Origin: Lolium rigidum | Lineage: Eukaryota > Streptophyta > Magnoliopsida > Poales > Poaceae | Direction: 5' to 3' | Assembly: GCF_022539505.1 (NCBI RefSeq) | Contig: NC_061510.1 | Coordinates: 33,257,047-33,321,046 of the forward strand | Length of the DNA: 64,000 nucleotides | Shown here: positions 34,414 through 45,865 of the stretch, piece after piece | Layout of the letters: every line of letters starts with the position of its first letter | Position numbering within the stretch: the stretch's first letter is position 1 | Program-made: the position numbers and the translations under genes | Notes under the pieces: generated by a model | Told to the model about the DNA's origin: nothing | Database searches by the model: none | Seen by the model: the letters and a program-made list of their open reading frames with translations, nothing else

Positions 34414-37002
34414 TTTACACTTTCCGCGCCTAGCCGAAAGGCGTTAAAGAAAGCGCTTATGGGAGACAACCCATATTTTTACTACAGTATTTTTTGTTTT
34501 ATATTTGAGTCTTGGAAGTTGTTTACTACTGTAGCAACCTCTCCTTATCTTAGTTTTGAGTTTTGTTGTGCCAAGTAAAGTCTTTGATAGTAAAGTGAAT
34601 ACTAGATTTGGATTACTGCGCAGAAACAGATTTCTTTGCTGTCACGAATCTGGGTCTAATTCTCTGTAGGTAACTCAGAAAATTAAGCCAATTTACGTGA
34701 GTGATCCCCAGATATGTACGCAACTTTCATTCAATTTGGGAATTTTCATTTGAGCAAGTCTGGTGCCTCGATAAAATCCATCTTTACGGACTGTTCTGTT
34801 TTGACAGATTCTGCCTTTTATTTCGCATTGCCTCTTTTGCTATGTTGGATGAATTTCTTTGATCCATTAATGTCCAGTAGCTTTATGCAATGTCCAGAAG
34901 TGTTAAGAATGATTGTGTCACCTCTGAACATGTTAATTTTTATTGTCCACTAACCCTCTAATGAGTTGTTTCGAGTTTGGTGTGGAGGAAGTTTTCAAGG
35001 ATCAAGAGAGGAGTATGATACAATATGATCAAGGAGAGTGAAAGCTCTAAGCTTGGGGATGCCCCGGTGGTTCACCCCTGCATATTCTAAGAAGACTCAA
35101 GTGTCTAAGCTTGGGGATGCCCAAGGCATCCCCTTCTTCATCGACAACATTATCAGGTTCCTCCCCTGAAACTATATTTTTATTCGGCCACATCTTATGT
35201 GCTTTGCTTGGAGCGTCGGTTTGTTTTTGTTTTTGTTTTGTTTGAATAAAATGGATCCTAGCATTCACTTTGTGGGAGAGAGACACGCTCCGCTGTTGCA
35301 TATGGACAAGTATGTCCTTAGGCTTTACTCATAGTATTCATGGCGAAGTTTCTTCTTCGTTAAATTGTTATATGGTTGAAATTGGAAAATGCTACATGTA
35401 GTAATGCTATAATGTCTTGGATAATTTGATACTTGGCAATTGTTGTGCTCATGTTTAAGCTCTTGCATCATATACTTTGCACCCATTAATGAAGAAACAC
35501 TTAGAGCTTGCTAATTTGGTTTGCATATTTGGTTTCTCTAAAGTCTAGATAATATCTAGTATTGAGTTTTGAACAACAAGGAAGACGGTGTAGAGTCTTA
35601 TAATGTTTATAATATGTCTTTTATGTGAGTTTTGCTGCACCGTTCATCCTTGTGTTTGTTTCAAATAACCTTGCTAGCCTAAACCTTGTATCGAGAGGGA
35701 ATACTTCTCATGCATCCAAAATCCTTGAGCCAACCACTATGCCATTTGTGTCCACCATACCTACCTACTACATGGTATTTATCCGCCATTCCAAAGTAAA
35801 TTGCTTGAGTGCTACCTTTAAAATTCCATCATTCACCTTTGCAATATATAGCTCATGGGACAAATAGCTTAAAAACTATTGTGGTATTGAATATGTACTT
35901 ATGCACTTTATCTCTTATTAAGTTGCTTGTTGTGCGATAACCATGTTTCGGGGGACGCCATCAACTATTCTTTGTTGAATATCATGTGAGTTGCTATGCA
36001 TGTCCGTCTTGTCTGAAGTAAGAGAGATCTACCACCTTAATGGTTGGAGCATACATATTGTTAGAGAAGAACATTGGGCCGCTAACTAAAGCCATGAATC
36101 ATGGTGGAAGTTTCAGTTTTGGACATATATCCTCAATCTCATATGAGAATAATAATTGTTGCCACATGCTTATGCATTAAAGAGGAGTCCATTATCTCGT
36201 TGTCCATGTTGTCCCGGTATGGATGTCTAAGTTGAGAATAATCAAAAGCGAGAAATCCAAAATGCGAGCTTTCTCCTTAGACCTTTGTACAGGGCGGCAT
36301 GGAGGTACCCCATTGTGACACTTGGTTAAAACATGTGTATTGCGATGATCCGGTAGTCCAAGCTAATTAGGACAAGGTGCGGGCACTATTAGTATACTAT
36401 GCATGAGCCTTGCAACTTGTAAGATATAATTTACATAACTCATATGCTTTATTACTACCGTTGACAAAATTGTTTCATGATTTCAAAATAAAAGCTCTAG
36501 CACAAATATAGTAATCGATGCTTTCCTCTTTGAAGGACCATTCTTTTTACTTTTATGTTGAGTCAGTTCACCTATCTCTCTCCACCTCAAGAAGCAAACA
36601 CTTGTGTGAACTGTGCATTGATTCCTACATACTTGCATATTGCACTTGTTATATTACTCTATGTTGACAATTATCCATGAGATATACATGTTACAAGTTG
36701 AAAGCAACCGCTGAAACTTAATCTTCCTTTGTGTTGCTTCAATACCTTTACTTTGATTTATTGCTTTATGAGTTAACTCTTATGCAAGACTTATTGATGC
36801 TTGTCTTGAAGTACTATTCATGAAAAGTCTTTGCTTTATGATTCACTTGTTTACTCATGTCATTACCATTATTTTGATCGCTGCATTCATTACATATGTT
36901 TACAAATAGTATGATCAAGGTTATGATGGCATGTCACTTCAGAAATTATCTTTGTTATCGTTTTACCTCGCTCGGGACGAGCGGAACTAAGCTTGGGGAT
37001 GC
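34414..37002 (+). other. Non-coding 3' region of F2b with internal polypurine-tract copies
   Basis: It begins 'tttacactttccgcgcctagc' and has no gene. 'Aagcttggggatgcc' occurs at about 35049 and 35108, about 1.9 kb before the real polypurine tract (36989-37002). The second copy forms a perfect hairpin, GGGGATGCC-caa-GGCATCCCC. Confidence 0.8.
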
Positions 37003-38594
37003 TGATACGTCTCCGACGTATCGATAATTTCTTATGTTCCATGCCACATTATTGATGATATCTACATGTTTTATGCACACTTTATGTCATATTCGTGCAT
37101 TTTCCGGAACTAACCTATTAACAAGATGCCGAAGAGCCGCTTGTCGTTTCTGCTGTTTTTGGTTTCAGAAATCCTAGTAACGAAATATTCTCGGAATTGG
37201 ACGAAATCAACGCCCAGGGTCCTATTTTGCCACGAAGCTTCCAGAAGACCGAAGAGGAGTCGAAGTGGGGCCACGAGGCGCCGCCACCATAGGGCGGCGC
37301 GGCCCAGGCCCTGGCCGCGCCGACCTGTGGCGTGGGGCCCTCGTGTGGCCCCCGCGTTGCCCTTCCGCCTACTTAAAGCCTCCGTCGCGAAACCCCCGGC
37401 ACCGAGAGCCACGATACGGAAAACCTTCCGGAGACGCCGCCGCCGCCAATCCCATCTCGGGGGATTCTCGGAGATCTCCTCCGGCACCCCGCCGGAGAGG
37501 GGATTCATCTCCCGGAGGACTCTTCACCGCCATGGTCGCCTCCGGAGTGATGAGTGAGTAGTTCACCCCCGGACTATGGGTCCATAGCGTAGCTAGATGG
37601 TTGTCTTCTCCTCATTGTGCTTCATTGTTGGATCTTGTGAGCTGCCTAACATGATCAAGATCATCTATCCGTAATACTATATGTTGTGTTTGTCGGGATC
37701 CGATGGATAGAGAATACTATGTTATGTTAATTATCAAGTTATTACCTATGTGTTGTTTATGATCTTGCATGCTCTCCGTTATTAGTAGAGGCTCGGCCAA
37801 GTTTTTGCTCTTAACTCCAAGAGGGAGTATTTATGCTTGATAGTGGGTTCATGTCTCCGTGAACTGGGGGAGTGACGAAACCCCTAAGGTTATGGATGTG
37901 TCGTTGCCACTAGGGATAAAACATTGATGCTATATCTAAGGATGTAGTTGTTGATTACATTACGCACCATACTTAATGCAATTGTCTCGTTGTTTAGCAA
38001 CTTAATACTGGAAGGGGTTCGGATGATAACCCGAAGGTGGACTTTTTAGGCATAGATGCAGTTGGATGGCGGTCTATGTACTTTGTCGTAATGCCCAATT
38101 AAATCTCACTATATTTATCATGACATGTATGTGCATTGTTATGCCCTCTCTATTTGTCAATTGCCCGATCGTAATTTGTTCACCCAACATGCTTTTATCT
38201 TATGGGAGAGACACCTCTAGTGAATCTGTGGACCCCGGTCCATTCTTTTATACTGAAATACAAATCTGCTGCAATACTTGTTCTTTACTGTTTTCTTGCA
38301 AATAATCATCTTCCACACAATACGGTTAACCCTTTGTTACAGCAAGCCGGTGAGATTGACAACCTCACTGTTTCGTTGGGGCAAAGTACTTTGGTTGTGT
38401 TGTGCAGGTTCCACGTTGGCGCCGGAATCTCTGGTGTTGCGCCGCACTACATCCCGCCGCCATCAACCTTCAACGTGCTTCTTGACTCCTACCGGTTCGA
38501 TTAAACCTTGGTTTCTAACTGAGGGAAACTTGCCGCTGTGCGCATCACACCTTCCTCTTGGGGTTCCCAACGGACGTGTCAATTACACGCATCA
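37003..38594 (+). mobile_element. 3' LTR of F2b
   Basis: 1592 bp, from TGATACGTCTCCGACGTATC to CACGCATCA, followed directly by the 'ctgga' duplication. Confidence 0.95.
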
Positions 38595-38989
38595 CTGGAC
38601 AAACTACTTTACAAAGCTACTTTAGCTACCGGTAACGCCGGTATGCCTTTAATCAGAAGCTGTGACATCCTCCGACACCTTTTACGTCATCCTTTGCCTT
38701 TAGCGTCATGGCTTCGATTAAAGCTGAAGTGCTTCGCTCATCTTTGTCCTCTAGCTCTTGAGAGAATCTTTGACCAGACTGCCGACATGCTATAGTGTAG
38801 CCTGTACCGGTTTTCCGGTATCTCATACCGGTTTTCCAGTATCTTTATCCGGCTTCTTACCCTTTGTATCTCAATATCTCCTCTTGGGCATATCTCCGGC
38901 TTAGATATCATCGGTTGCCTTTACTCCGGTATACCCCTCCTGGTATACCGGATTGTTTCATCCAACACTGTTAACCTGGTTTAGTTTAT

Positions 38990-39145
38990 GCCGGTATCAC
39001 CTTTCCGGTATCTTTATCTACGCTCCGGTATCTTTATCTTCGCTCCGGTATCTTTATCCGGTATCTTTATCTTTGAGCTCCGGTATCTTTTGCCTCTACC
39101 TCAATCTCTTATGTTTCTCGTACTCCGGTATACCCCTCCTGGTAT
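38990..39145 (-). repeat. Minisatellite 'ccggtatctttat' within the solo LTR
   Basis: Five copies of 'ccggtatctttNt' separated by 0-9 bp lie between about 39005 and 39095, and looser copies continue upstream (38815-38860) and downstream. Confidence 0.75.
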
Positions 39146-39281
39146 ACCGGTTCGCTTCAACTTAACACCAATCTCACTCAACTTTGAGCATCCGGTTTAA
39201 TATTTAAACCGGTATACAATCTTTATCATGGCATGTTTGCCATAGTCTTGGCCTACCAGGGGCCATCCCCCCGACATGACC

Positions 39282-40636
39282 TCTGCCGCTTATTGTGAAC
39301 AACTTCTTCTCCGCCGGTCTACCGATTCGCTATTTCCATGAGCTCTGCTATTGGCCTTGGGTTGGATCGTCCCAATTCCTCGATTAGGTCTCTCCTTCAG
39401 ATCCCTGCGACAAACGCATCTATTGCTCTTTCGTCAGATACGTGTTCAGCCAATTTTTTGATGATGCTCCAGCGCTGAATGTACGATCTCATTGATTCAT
39501 CCGGCTTCTGCTTGCAAGTCCTTAGCTACTCTATTGATGCTGGCTTTTTGCATGTGGACCTAAAATTCCTCACGAACAGGTCCTCGAAAGTTTTCCAGCT
39601 ATCTATGGATCCTTCATGCAGCTTCTTCATCCAAGATCTTGCGGATCCACTGAGGTGGACTTGGATACTTTGCATAGTTGTTGCTTTTGTTCCACCCATC
39701 AATTTTACTGTCTCCAGATAATCGACTAGCCAATCCTTTGAATCTTGCAGCCCATCGAACTTTTTTATAGTTGTCAGGTAACTTGAAGCTGGTGGGCACT
39801 CGAGTTTTGCGAACCCTTCGGGTAAACCAAGGGAGTCCACACAAGTCTTCGTTGCTATCTTCCGGTGTACGCCGACGTTCACGTGTTCTGGTTTCGCGAT
39901 CTTTTTCCTCGTGTGCTCTGTCGACTCGAACTTGAGCTACTATGTTTCTTGCGTCACCTTCTTTATGGGCCTCTCGTGCTGCCGCCACAGTGTGTCGAGT
40001 ACTATTTTTCCTTGGACTGTTTCGGTGTGGAGCACCTTCACGTTGTGGTGCGATTTCTCTCCCTGCTATTGCTGCCCCCATAACGCCGACTCCTGCCATA
40101 GTCATCTGGTACAATGATGATTGAGGGTCTCCTGGATGAGGTTTGGATGCCATCATGAAAACATGTGCCGCCATATATCCTGCTTCTGGAGTTTTTGGAA
40201 TTATGTTCCCTCTCGTGTCTATAACCATGAAAGACATGTCGAGGTTTTGGATTAGGTTGTCCCATTCTCCTTTGGGTATACCTGCCAGCCTAGACCTTGC
40301 TCTTCCCTGATGGCCTTCGCCATTGTTTGCCAAACTTCCTGAATATCGGCTCAGGTTGTTTCTACGCTCGCTGGAGGCATCTGCCGCAACTTTTCTTGCA
40401 TCAAGTGTTTGCCGAAGCTTTTCTAACTCATGTCTGGAGTGGGCGATTTTGTATTGATACGCCTGAAGTGCTGCCGGCGAAACTTGCGTGGTCATCGGCT
40501 CCGTGCAGTCCATAGCCCTTGTCGCTCTGTCCCATGCTTCCTGCGGCAGGCTTACTTTTTCTCGTGGTTCAGGCCCGATGTATTTTCTTCCTGTTCCACG
40601 CGTGAGACCTGCAGGATCGATGTAAGGGTTGCCCAA
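39282..40636 (-). pseudogene. F3 gag, N-terminal and core part
   Basis: The minus frame opens at 40636 (MGNPYIDPAGLTRGTGRKYIG) and stays open to about 39614. It includes GNIIPKTPEAGYMAAHVFMM and a highly charged segment with a run of basic residues (KDRETRTRERRRTPEDSNEDL). The gag core continues in a shifted frame at 39526-39882 (GLQDSKDWLVDYLETVKLMG, SARSWMKKLHEGSIDSW) and runs to the solo-LTR junction at 39281, which interrupts gag just after the conserved MEIANR-type segment. It would have formed the particle. Confidence 0.8.
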
Positions 40637-41065
40637 TTCATCGAAAGACTCAGATTCCTCGTCAGCTTCATGGTTTGCCCCTGTGATTACGTAGATTTGA
40701 TGTGTCGCGCTTCCCTCGAACTCAGGGTAGGTGACACCATCAGATAGATTGGTGAAGACATTGCTGTCGACGGAGTTATTGGTGTAGGCGGAGTTGAAGC
40801 TGTTGAAGCTCTCCGAGTCGCTATCTTGAGACAGATCGGTTCCTGTGAACGTGTTATCACCAGATTTTGGCTAAATCAGGAGGTGGGCCGCGATCGAGAT
40901 GGGCTTGGGAGATTACATATGGAAGAAGTATGAAGCGGCCTGGCACGGAGAATTTGGGCTAGTTAGCCCGTGTATCTTAATATAATAGATTGTATACCGG
41001 TTTAGAAGTTAGATTTTATCTCGTGCACGGTTTGGTGCACGCCCACATTAGAAAGTCCCCTGGAC

Positions 41066-41073
41066 TATAAATA
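41066..41073 (+). promoter_or_regulatory. TATA box of the F1 5' LTR
   Basis: The sequence tataaata lies about 215 bp into the LTR. The same octamer is conserved in the 3' LTR (46080-46087) and, on the minus strand, in the diverged copy at 7612-7619. Confidence 0.75.
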
Positions 41074-41185
41074 TGTACCTAGGGTTTATGGAATAAACAA
41101 CAACTCACGTTCAACCCCAAAAACAAACCAATCTCGGCGCATCGCCAACTCCTTCGTCTCGAGGGTTTCTATCGGGTAAGCGACA

Positions 41186-41220
41186 TGCTGCCTAGATCGC
41201 ATCTTGCGATCTAGGCAGCA
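41186..41220 (+). repeat. Perfect stem-loop in the F1 LTR leader
   Basis: Arms of 16 bp (TGCTGCCTAGATCGCA and its exact complement) enclose a 3-base loop (TCT). It lies about 120 bp downstream of the TATA box, so it would be in the 5' leader and near the 3' end of the element RNA. Confidence 0.9.
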
Positions 41221-42068
41221 CAAGCCCCACGTTGTTCATGCGTTGCTCGTACCGAAGCGCTTTTGATGGCGAGCAACGTAGTTATCATTAGATGTGTTAG
41301 GGTTAGCATTGTTCTTCGTTTAAGCATGCTTACGTAGTGCAACCCTTGCATATCTAGCCGTCCTCACGCCTATCTCGGGTGTGGGGGCGGCACCCCGCTT
41401 GATCATTATTTAGTAGATCCGGTCCGTTACGATTGCTCCTTGTTCTACAAGGATTAGTTTAATATCCGCAATAGTTTGGCCTTACAAAGGGGGGAGGATC
41501 CCGTGGCACGTAGGGTGGCGTTCGCAAGTCCTAAACGGGATGTTCCTAGGATCAACTTCATGTTGGTTTTTTGGCCTTGTTTAGGATCGGCTTACGAGCA
41601 CCGTGCGTGGCCATCCGGCCCAACCTCGGAGTAGGATGATCCGATTATGTGGTGAAAACCCTAAATCGTCGTAGATCTCATTAGCTTCATCTTGATCAAG
41701 CAGGACCACCAAGTATTCGTACACCCCGTACGGATCATGGGTGGATCGGCTCTTTGAGCCGATTCACAGGATAACCTGAGAGCCGATCGAGGCTCGTATT
41801 TAACGTTTACATGTATGCCCCGCAGAAACTAAGCGAGGCAATCTCATCACCTTCCCGACCAGGTATAGGTCAGGTGGCACGCCCTGCACTTCGCAACGCC
41901 GCGTGTGACCGAAGAGCATTGCGGGCCGTCGCTCGGAGGGGTCTCAGCCAGCCGCAGCTCTAGGCTCCCCCCGGCTCTACAGTGTTGACAAGGCCGCTGC
42001 CCGCCGGTGGGTTTTGGCAGTCAACACATTCTGGCACGCCCGGTGGGACCGCACCAAGTCTCTGAAGC

Positions 42069-43240
42069 ATGGGGATCTACCCAAGGAGCTCAGAAGGGAA
42101 CATGACGGGATCAAGGCAACCCTTGGAGCCGAACTCATCGGCTCCGCCGAGAAGACCCGGCCGCATGATATCGGGCTTGGTACGAACCCACGCCCGGGGC
42201 CCGGTGTCGACACGGTGGATCTCAGCCACCCCATAAATCGGCCAAAGTGTTCCTTTGGTGTCAATGTGGCAAGAGCCGCAAGCTACCACGGCAAAGAGGA
42301 AACAGAAGCGGCCACTCCCGTGGCAAGGATGAAGAAGGGGCCGATCCGCGCGGCCAACCCCGAGGTGAGGACATGCGGTACCCGGCAAGGGAGGGAATAA
42401 GAAGCATGCGGTATCAACGCCCACACTCTAAGCACCCTCTCGGCAAATACGAGCAACACCAAGACCGACGTCGGCGCTACGGCGCTGACGAGGAGGGGAA
42501 TGTCTGGTCTGATGCCGAGGTCGGAAGGTACCGCCAACATGGTAGAAGCAACAACGGGTACGGTCGTTGCGCCGAAGGGAGGCCAAGGGGACGGAGTGAC
42601 ATGGATAAGCACTGGGAATGCCCGTTCTTCAAACATTGCTGGGACTCGGGGATGAGCCGATTGCCAACAATCGAGGACTGCCCGGAATGCAAGCAAAGAA
42701 AGAAGGGTGCCGCTAACGTGTCCGCGTTCAGCCGGCTAGGGCCTTTCCCGCGTCGGGACAAGCGTGCCGAGTCCCCTCGGATGGAAGATCTCGAGGAGCT
42801 AGAGGACGATAGTGAAGAATACAAATATCGTCGATCCGTATGGTACCCCGATGGGCTCAGCCATTCCCGAAGCAAAGAGTCCAGCGTCCGCAAGGGTTGA
42901 AAGAAACTGAAAGATTATATCTGCGCACGCTAAGGAGGGCACGGCCCGATCTGGCCGCCAAAATCCTGCGAGCCTTGGACGAGGAAGGTCAGCCACGAAG
43001 AAAAGAGTGGCGCCCCGAACAGAGAAAAGCCGATGATGAAACATCGGCTGGCACAAATATGGTGTTTATCCTCCCTTCGGAGTTCAATGCCCCAGGGTTA
43101 GACGAGACCTCCGTGGCACAACTTGACCGCGGCCCACGGCCGGTTATCTTTGAGAAGCCACGAGACAGAGCTACAGTGCATCCGAAGGCCCCGTACTTAC
43201 GAGGGTATATTGATGGGAGGCCTCGTAAACAGGATGCTCG
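42069..43240 (+). pseudogene. F1 gag, internally deleted and frameshifted
   Basis: The reading starts with MGIYPRSS-type sequence near 42069, which in another frame resembles the gag N-terminus of the 6.6-kb copy (ATLGAELIGS versus AILEADLIGS). The capsid core present at 5293-5889 in the antisense copy is missing here. The central part (42247-42900) is basic and then reads CPFFKHCWDSGMSRLPTIEDCPEC. This Cys/His cluster could bind zinc and nucleic acid. The next frame (42840-43316) carries ARPDLAAKILRALDEEGQPR, then FILPSEFNAPGLDETSVAQLD. Such an element could move only with gag supplied in trans. Confidence 0.75.
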
Positions 43241-43666
43241 GTGGACACCGGAGCGGCAGTTAACATCATGCCGTATTCTATGCTACGTCGGCCGGGACGC
43301 TCGAGTTCGGATCTAATCAAGACCAACGTAACATTGAGCGACTTCAACGGCCAAGCATCTGAAGCACAAGGAGTTCTGAATGTGGATCTGACCGTAGGAA
43401 GAAAAACCATCCCCACGGCGTTCTTTATCGTTGATAGCACGAGCAGTTATGCTGTTTTGCTAGGAAGAGATTGGATCCACGCCAACCGCTGCATTCCCTC
43501 CACGATGCACCAATGCATAATACAGTGGGATGGGGATGAGGTAGAGGTCGTCCAAGCCGACGACTCGGCCGAAGTTTCAACGGCCGGCATGAACGCATGG
43601 GAAGCAAGCAGGCCAAGAACCCCTTTCAGGCATCAAATTGGACGACTCGCGAGCGCATCGATGTGA
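43226..43666 (+). CDS. F1 retrotransposon aspartic protease region
   Basis: The frame reads VDTGAAVNIMPYSMLRR, with the catalytic DTG followed by the hydrophobic strand. Further on are NVTLSDFNGQASEAQGV, RKTIPTAFFIVDS and YAVLLGRDWIHAN, the LLGRDW-type second motif of Gypsy proteases. It stays open to a stop at 43664-43666, about 140 residues. Both halves needed for a protease monomer are present, so this part looks intact. It is normally expressed as part of a gag-pro polyprotein, and here the upstream gag frame is shifted relative to it. No reverse transcriptase follows, although in a full Gypsy element it would begin within about 1 kb. Confidence 0.8.
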
Positions 43667-45133
43667 CGAAGGGAAGGGTTAAGCTAGTTTTATCCACTGG
43701 CCTGACCATGTAGTGTAAGCCAAGCAATGTGCAAGTCGGCGAGGCTGATCCTTGTGATCGGCCCCAAGGATCTGTGAAGGAGCATTACAAGACCTTCACT
43801 GAGCAAACAACGTGGAGGCCGATTCCAGTAATCGGCCGGGAATATCCTCACCCACCATTCTGCCTGGGTTCAACACGTTATCCAACAGAGCCGATACCAT
43901 CAATTCTCTTGACAGAATCGGCTCGGGGGGGCACCCAGGTATATAGAATACGAGGGTGTGCAACAGAACCATTTCATCTTCTGTTGATGGGTATTGGAAC
44001 ATGGGGGGCCGATATACAAGTCGGCCGGAAAAAAAAAAAAAAAAAAAAATGTTCGAAAAATTTCAGGCATAGCCGATGCAGCAGGCATCGACTTAAGAGC
44101 AGAGGGGGTAGTTCCCTCCAAGAGTTTGGAGAGCGTCAGAAACACGAAAACGTTCTCACCGGAAGTTGCTTCAGCCTGCCGAAGATGATGAGCTGGTCCG
44201 ATCAGCAAGGCGCAAGGTTTGGACTAAAGAAGCTCGGGGAGGGCGGCTCGTCCCGAAATTCCCTCATTCTAAAGGAGCCGATTTTGTTCTAAATCGGTTG
44301 ATACGGCGTTGTGAGTTAGAAACCAAGGATGATTGACGTAATCAGCTCGCTGCTATTCTCACCTTGAAGGCCCGGGGGCAGCTCACTTTGAAGGTCTCTC
44401 GCTCCGGGAGCCGATCTCGTGGGGATCGGCCGAGCTCTGCACCGCAAGTTACCTGAAGAACGGTGTTTATGTTGCAAAATTATCATAGCTTGCTGGATCG
44501 GCTGTATGGACCCTCAACGGAAGGGAGGTAATCGGCCGGTGGCCCTGCGGGGTAATTCTCTTGGACAGGGTTGGGCCCGCCCCGAAATCTCGATGGTGAT
44601 GATCCATCCTTTACCCTCGCCGTGGCTAAGGCTCGGGGGGCAGCTCGCCCTCGAGGTCTAACCAACTCTGTCAAGGTGGGCCCGCTCTTCGTGTCGGCTC
44701 GTTCAAAAGACGGTGTTTATTGTAGAAGGAAGCTGTCGGAGCTGAACGAGCAGAAGTCGGAGAGAATAAGGAAGAGGAGACCTGACATTATTTCAGGAGT
44801 TTGGGTCTAGATGGATCTATCTCAAAATCTAGTGTGGGAGGCCGGCGCGATGCCATCGGCTTGTTGGGCATGGTCTAGTGTAGCAATCGGCAGTAATCAG
44901 GAGGGAAGACAATCGGCTAAATTATCATAAATGGAATCGGCAAAATCGAGTTGGGGAATTTCTTCATTGATGAGCCGGATTTCTTACAGAGAAGAGCTGA
45001 TTGCCCTCAAAAGAGAAGACCAGGGGGATACATTGCCCCGTCTCGCTACTCGCTAGTCCTATGCTAAGACCCTATCTAGGGGCCGCCGCTGCCCTCGTCG
45101 TCGTCGTCGTCACCGTCGTCGCCACCGCCGGTG
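43667..45133 (+). other. F1 internal non-coding region
   Basis: No polymerase or integrase motif in any frame. The region repeats 'ggatcggccg', 'gccgattt' and 'ctcgggggg' motifs (43920-44700), resembling further polypurine-like units, and contains a run of about 21 A's at 44030-44050. Confidence 0.6.
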
Positions 45134-45631
45134 CTACTCCCCGCCGGCTCGTCGTCGCTGCCCCGCCGGCCGCCGATAGGACCCTCGTCGTCTTCGTCCT
45201 CTTCGTCGGCGTCGTCGTCCACCGTCGACGTCGCTGAAGTTCCCGGGCCGCAGGTGGCGGCGTTTGGCCGGCGGCTCGTCGGAGGAGCTATCTTCATCCT
45301 CCTCCTCCTCTCCCTCTTCCTTCACCTCCTCGGAGGTGGTGAAGTCCGCCCAAGAGAGACGGTCGTCTTCGCTTTCCTCCACTACTTCCTCGTCGGCAAG
45401 GAAGCGGAGGTCGCTCTCCCCATCGGTTTGGGATTTGTCATCCTCGGACCGGACGGAGGAGTCATGGTCCTCTTTGTCCCACTTCGTCGGGGCAAGGATG
45501 TCATACGCCGCTTGTGTACCCCACGAGGGCGTCGACTCTCGGATGGGAGAAGACACGTGGGAAGGATCCGACGAAGAAGAAGAGGAAGAGGAAGAGGACA
45601 TGGTTGCAGGGGAGGGTTTTTTTTGGAGCAC
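45134..45631 (-). CDS. Antisense ORF inside the F1 retroelement (acidic, Ser-rich protein)
   Basis: This frame runs opposite to gag. From the likely start at 45601 it begins with a serine run and DPSHVSSPIRES, continues with WGTQAAYDILAPTKWDKED and LSWADFTTSEEVKEE, then an acidic tract with DEDSSSDEPPAKRRHLRPG (a possible nuclear signal). After FSDVDG the frame enters an arginine run. A +1 shift near 45225 instead continues into DDDADEEDEDDEGPIGG and a second acidic stretch down to 45076, so the ancestral protein was probably acidic throughout, about 175-190 residues. A TATA-like ttttattta lies about 75 bp upstream on the same strand. No known domain is recognised. Similar antisense genes are known in some plant Gypsy elements, but I cannot confirm homology here. 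Confidence 0.5.
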   Translation of the reverse strand: MLQKKPSPATMSSSSSSSSSSDPSHVSSPIRESTPSWGTQAAYDILAPTKWDKEDHDSSVRSEDDKSQTDGESDLRFLADEEVVEESEDDRLSWADFTTSEEVKEEGEEEEDEDSSSDEPPAKRRHLRPGNFSDVDGGRRRRRRGRRRRGSYRRPAGQRRRAGGE

Positions 45632-45865
45632 TACTGCGGAAGGGGTAAAGAAGAGAACTGTTCGTTGTGGCTAAATAAAAGGAGGTGGGGGTTTTAATTC
45701 CCGAGCAGTTCTCGAGGACATGGTGCCAAAACCGTCAAATCGTAGTTGGGAAGGCAAGTCGTCATGATAAGGCGTGCTGCGACAGTTCCGCTCTCGCCGT
45801 GACATGACCCCTCCGAGGAAAAACGAGTGGTTTTGAAATTATCATTACCAAAACCAGGGGGCATG

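Larger units (their letters stand above)
30448..38594 (+). mobile_element. Complete non-autonomous LTR retrotransposon, family F2 (copy F2b)
   Basis: An 8147-bp element with LTRs 30448-32044 and 37003-38594, flanked by a perfect 5-bp duplication 'ctgga' (30443-30447 and 38595-38599). The primer site cggcgccgttgccgggga (32056-32073, tRNA-Asp type with one mismatch) and the polypurine tract 'aagcttggggatgc' next to the 3' LTR are present. It encodes gag and protease only; no reverse transcriptase, RNase H or integrase motif is found, so it would depend on another element. Related in LTR ends and layout to F2a. Confidence 0.95.
30115..39276 (-). mobile_element. Solo LTR (about 1.01 kb), split by the F2b element
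   Basis: In minus orientation the LTR starts TGTCGGGGGGATGGCC at 39276 and ends ...CGACGACG at 30115. A 5-bp duplication 'tgacc' flanks it (30110-30114 and 39277-39281), and F3 gag reads on both sides, so this is a complete insertion reduced to one LTR by recombination. A TATA box (tatataag) lies at 30388-30395 on the minus strand. F2b interrupts it at 30448-38594. The net length is 333 bp on the left plus 677 bp on the right. The end CGACG instead of the expected CGACA is a small departure. Confidence 0.8.
40852..42026 (+). mobile_element. 5' LTR of F1
   Basis: Starts TGTTATCACCAGATTTTGG, ends TTTTGGCAGTCAACA. TATA box tataaata at 41066-41073, then the leader with a perfect stem-loop at 41186-41220. 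Confidence 0.95.

Noticed and set aside
39005..39095. Regularly spaced 13-bp repeats resembling a CRISPR array
   Set aside because: Spacers are 0-9 bp, the repeats lie in a plant solo LTR and the genome is eukaryotic. It is a minisatellite.
43994..44188. Poly-lysine-containing frame
   Set aside because: The lysines come from a run of about 21 A's in non-coding retroelement DNA.
45131..45697. Plus-strand frames opposite the acidic antisense ORF
   Set aside because: They are complements of the Asp/Glu/Ser runs and read as Leu/Ser/Val-rich low-complexity sequence with no motif. The minus frame has the better start context and TATA-like element.
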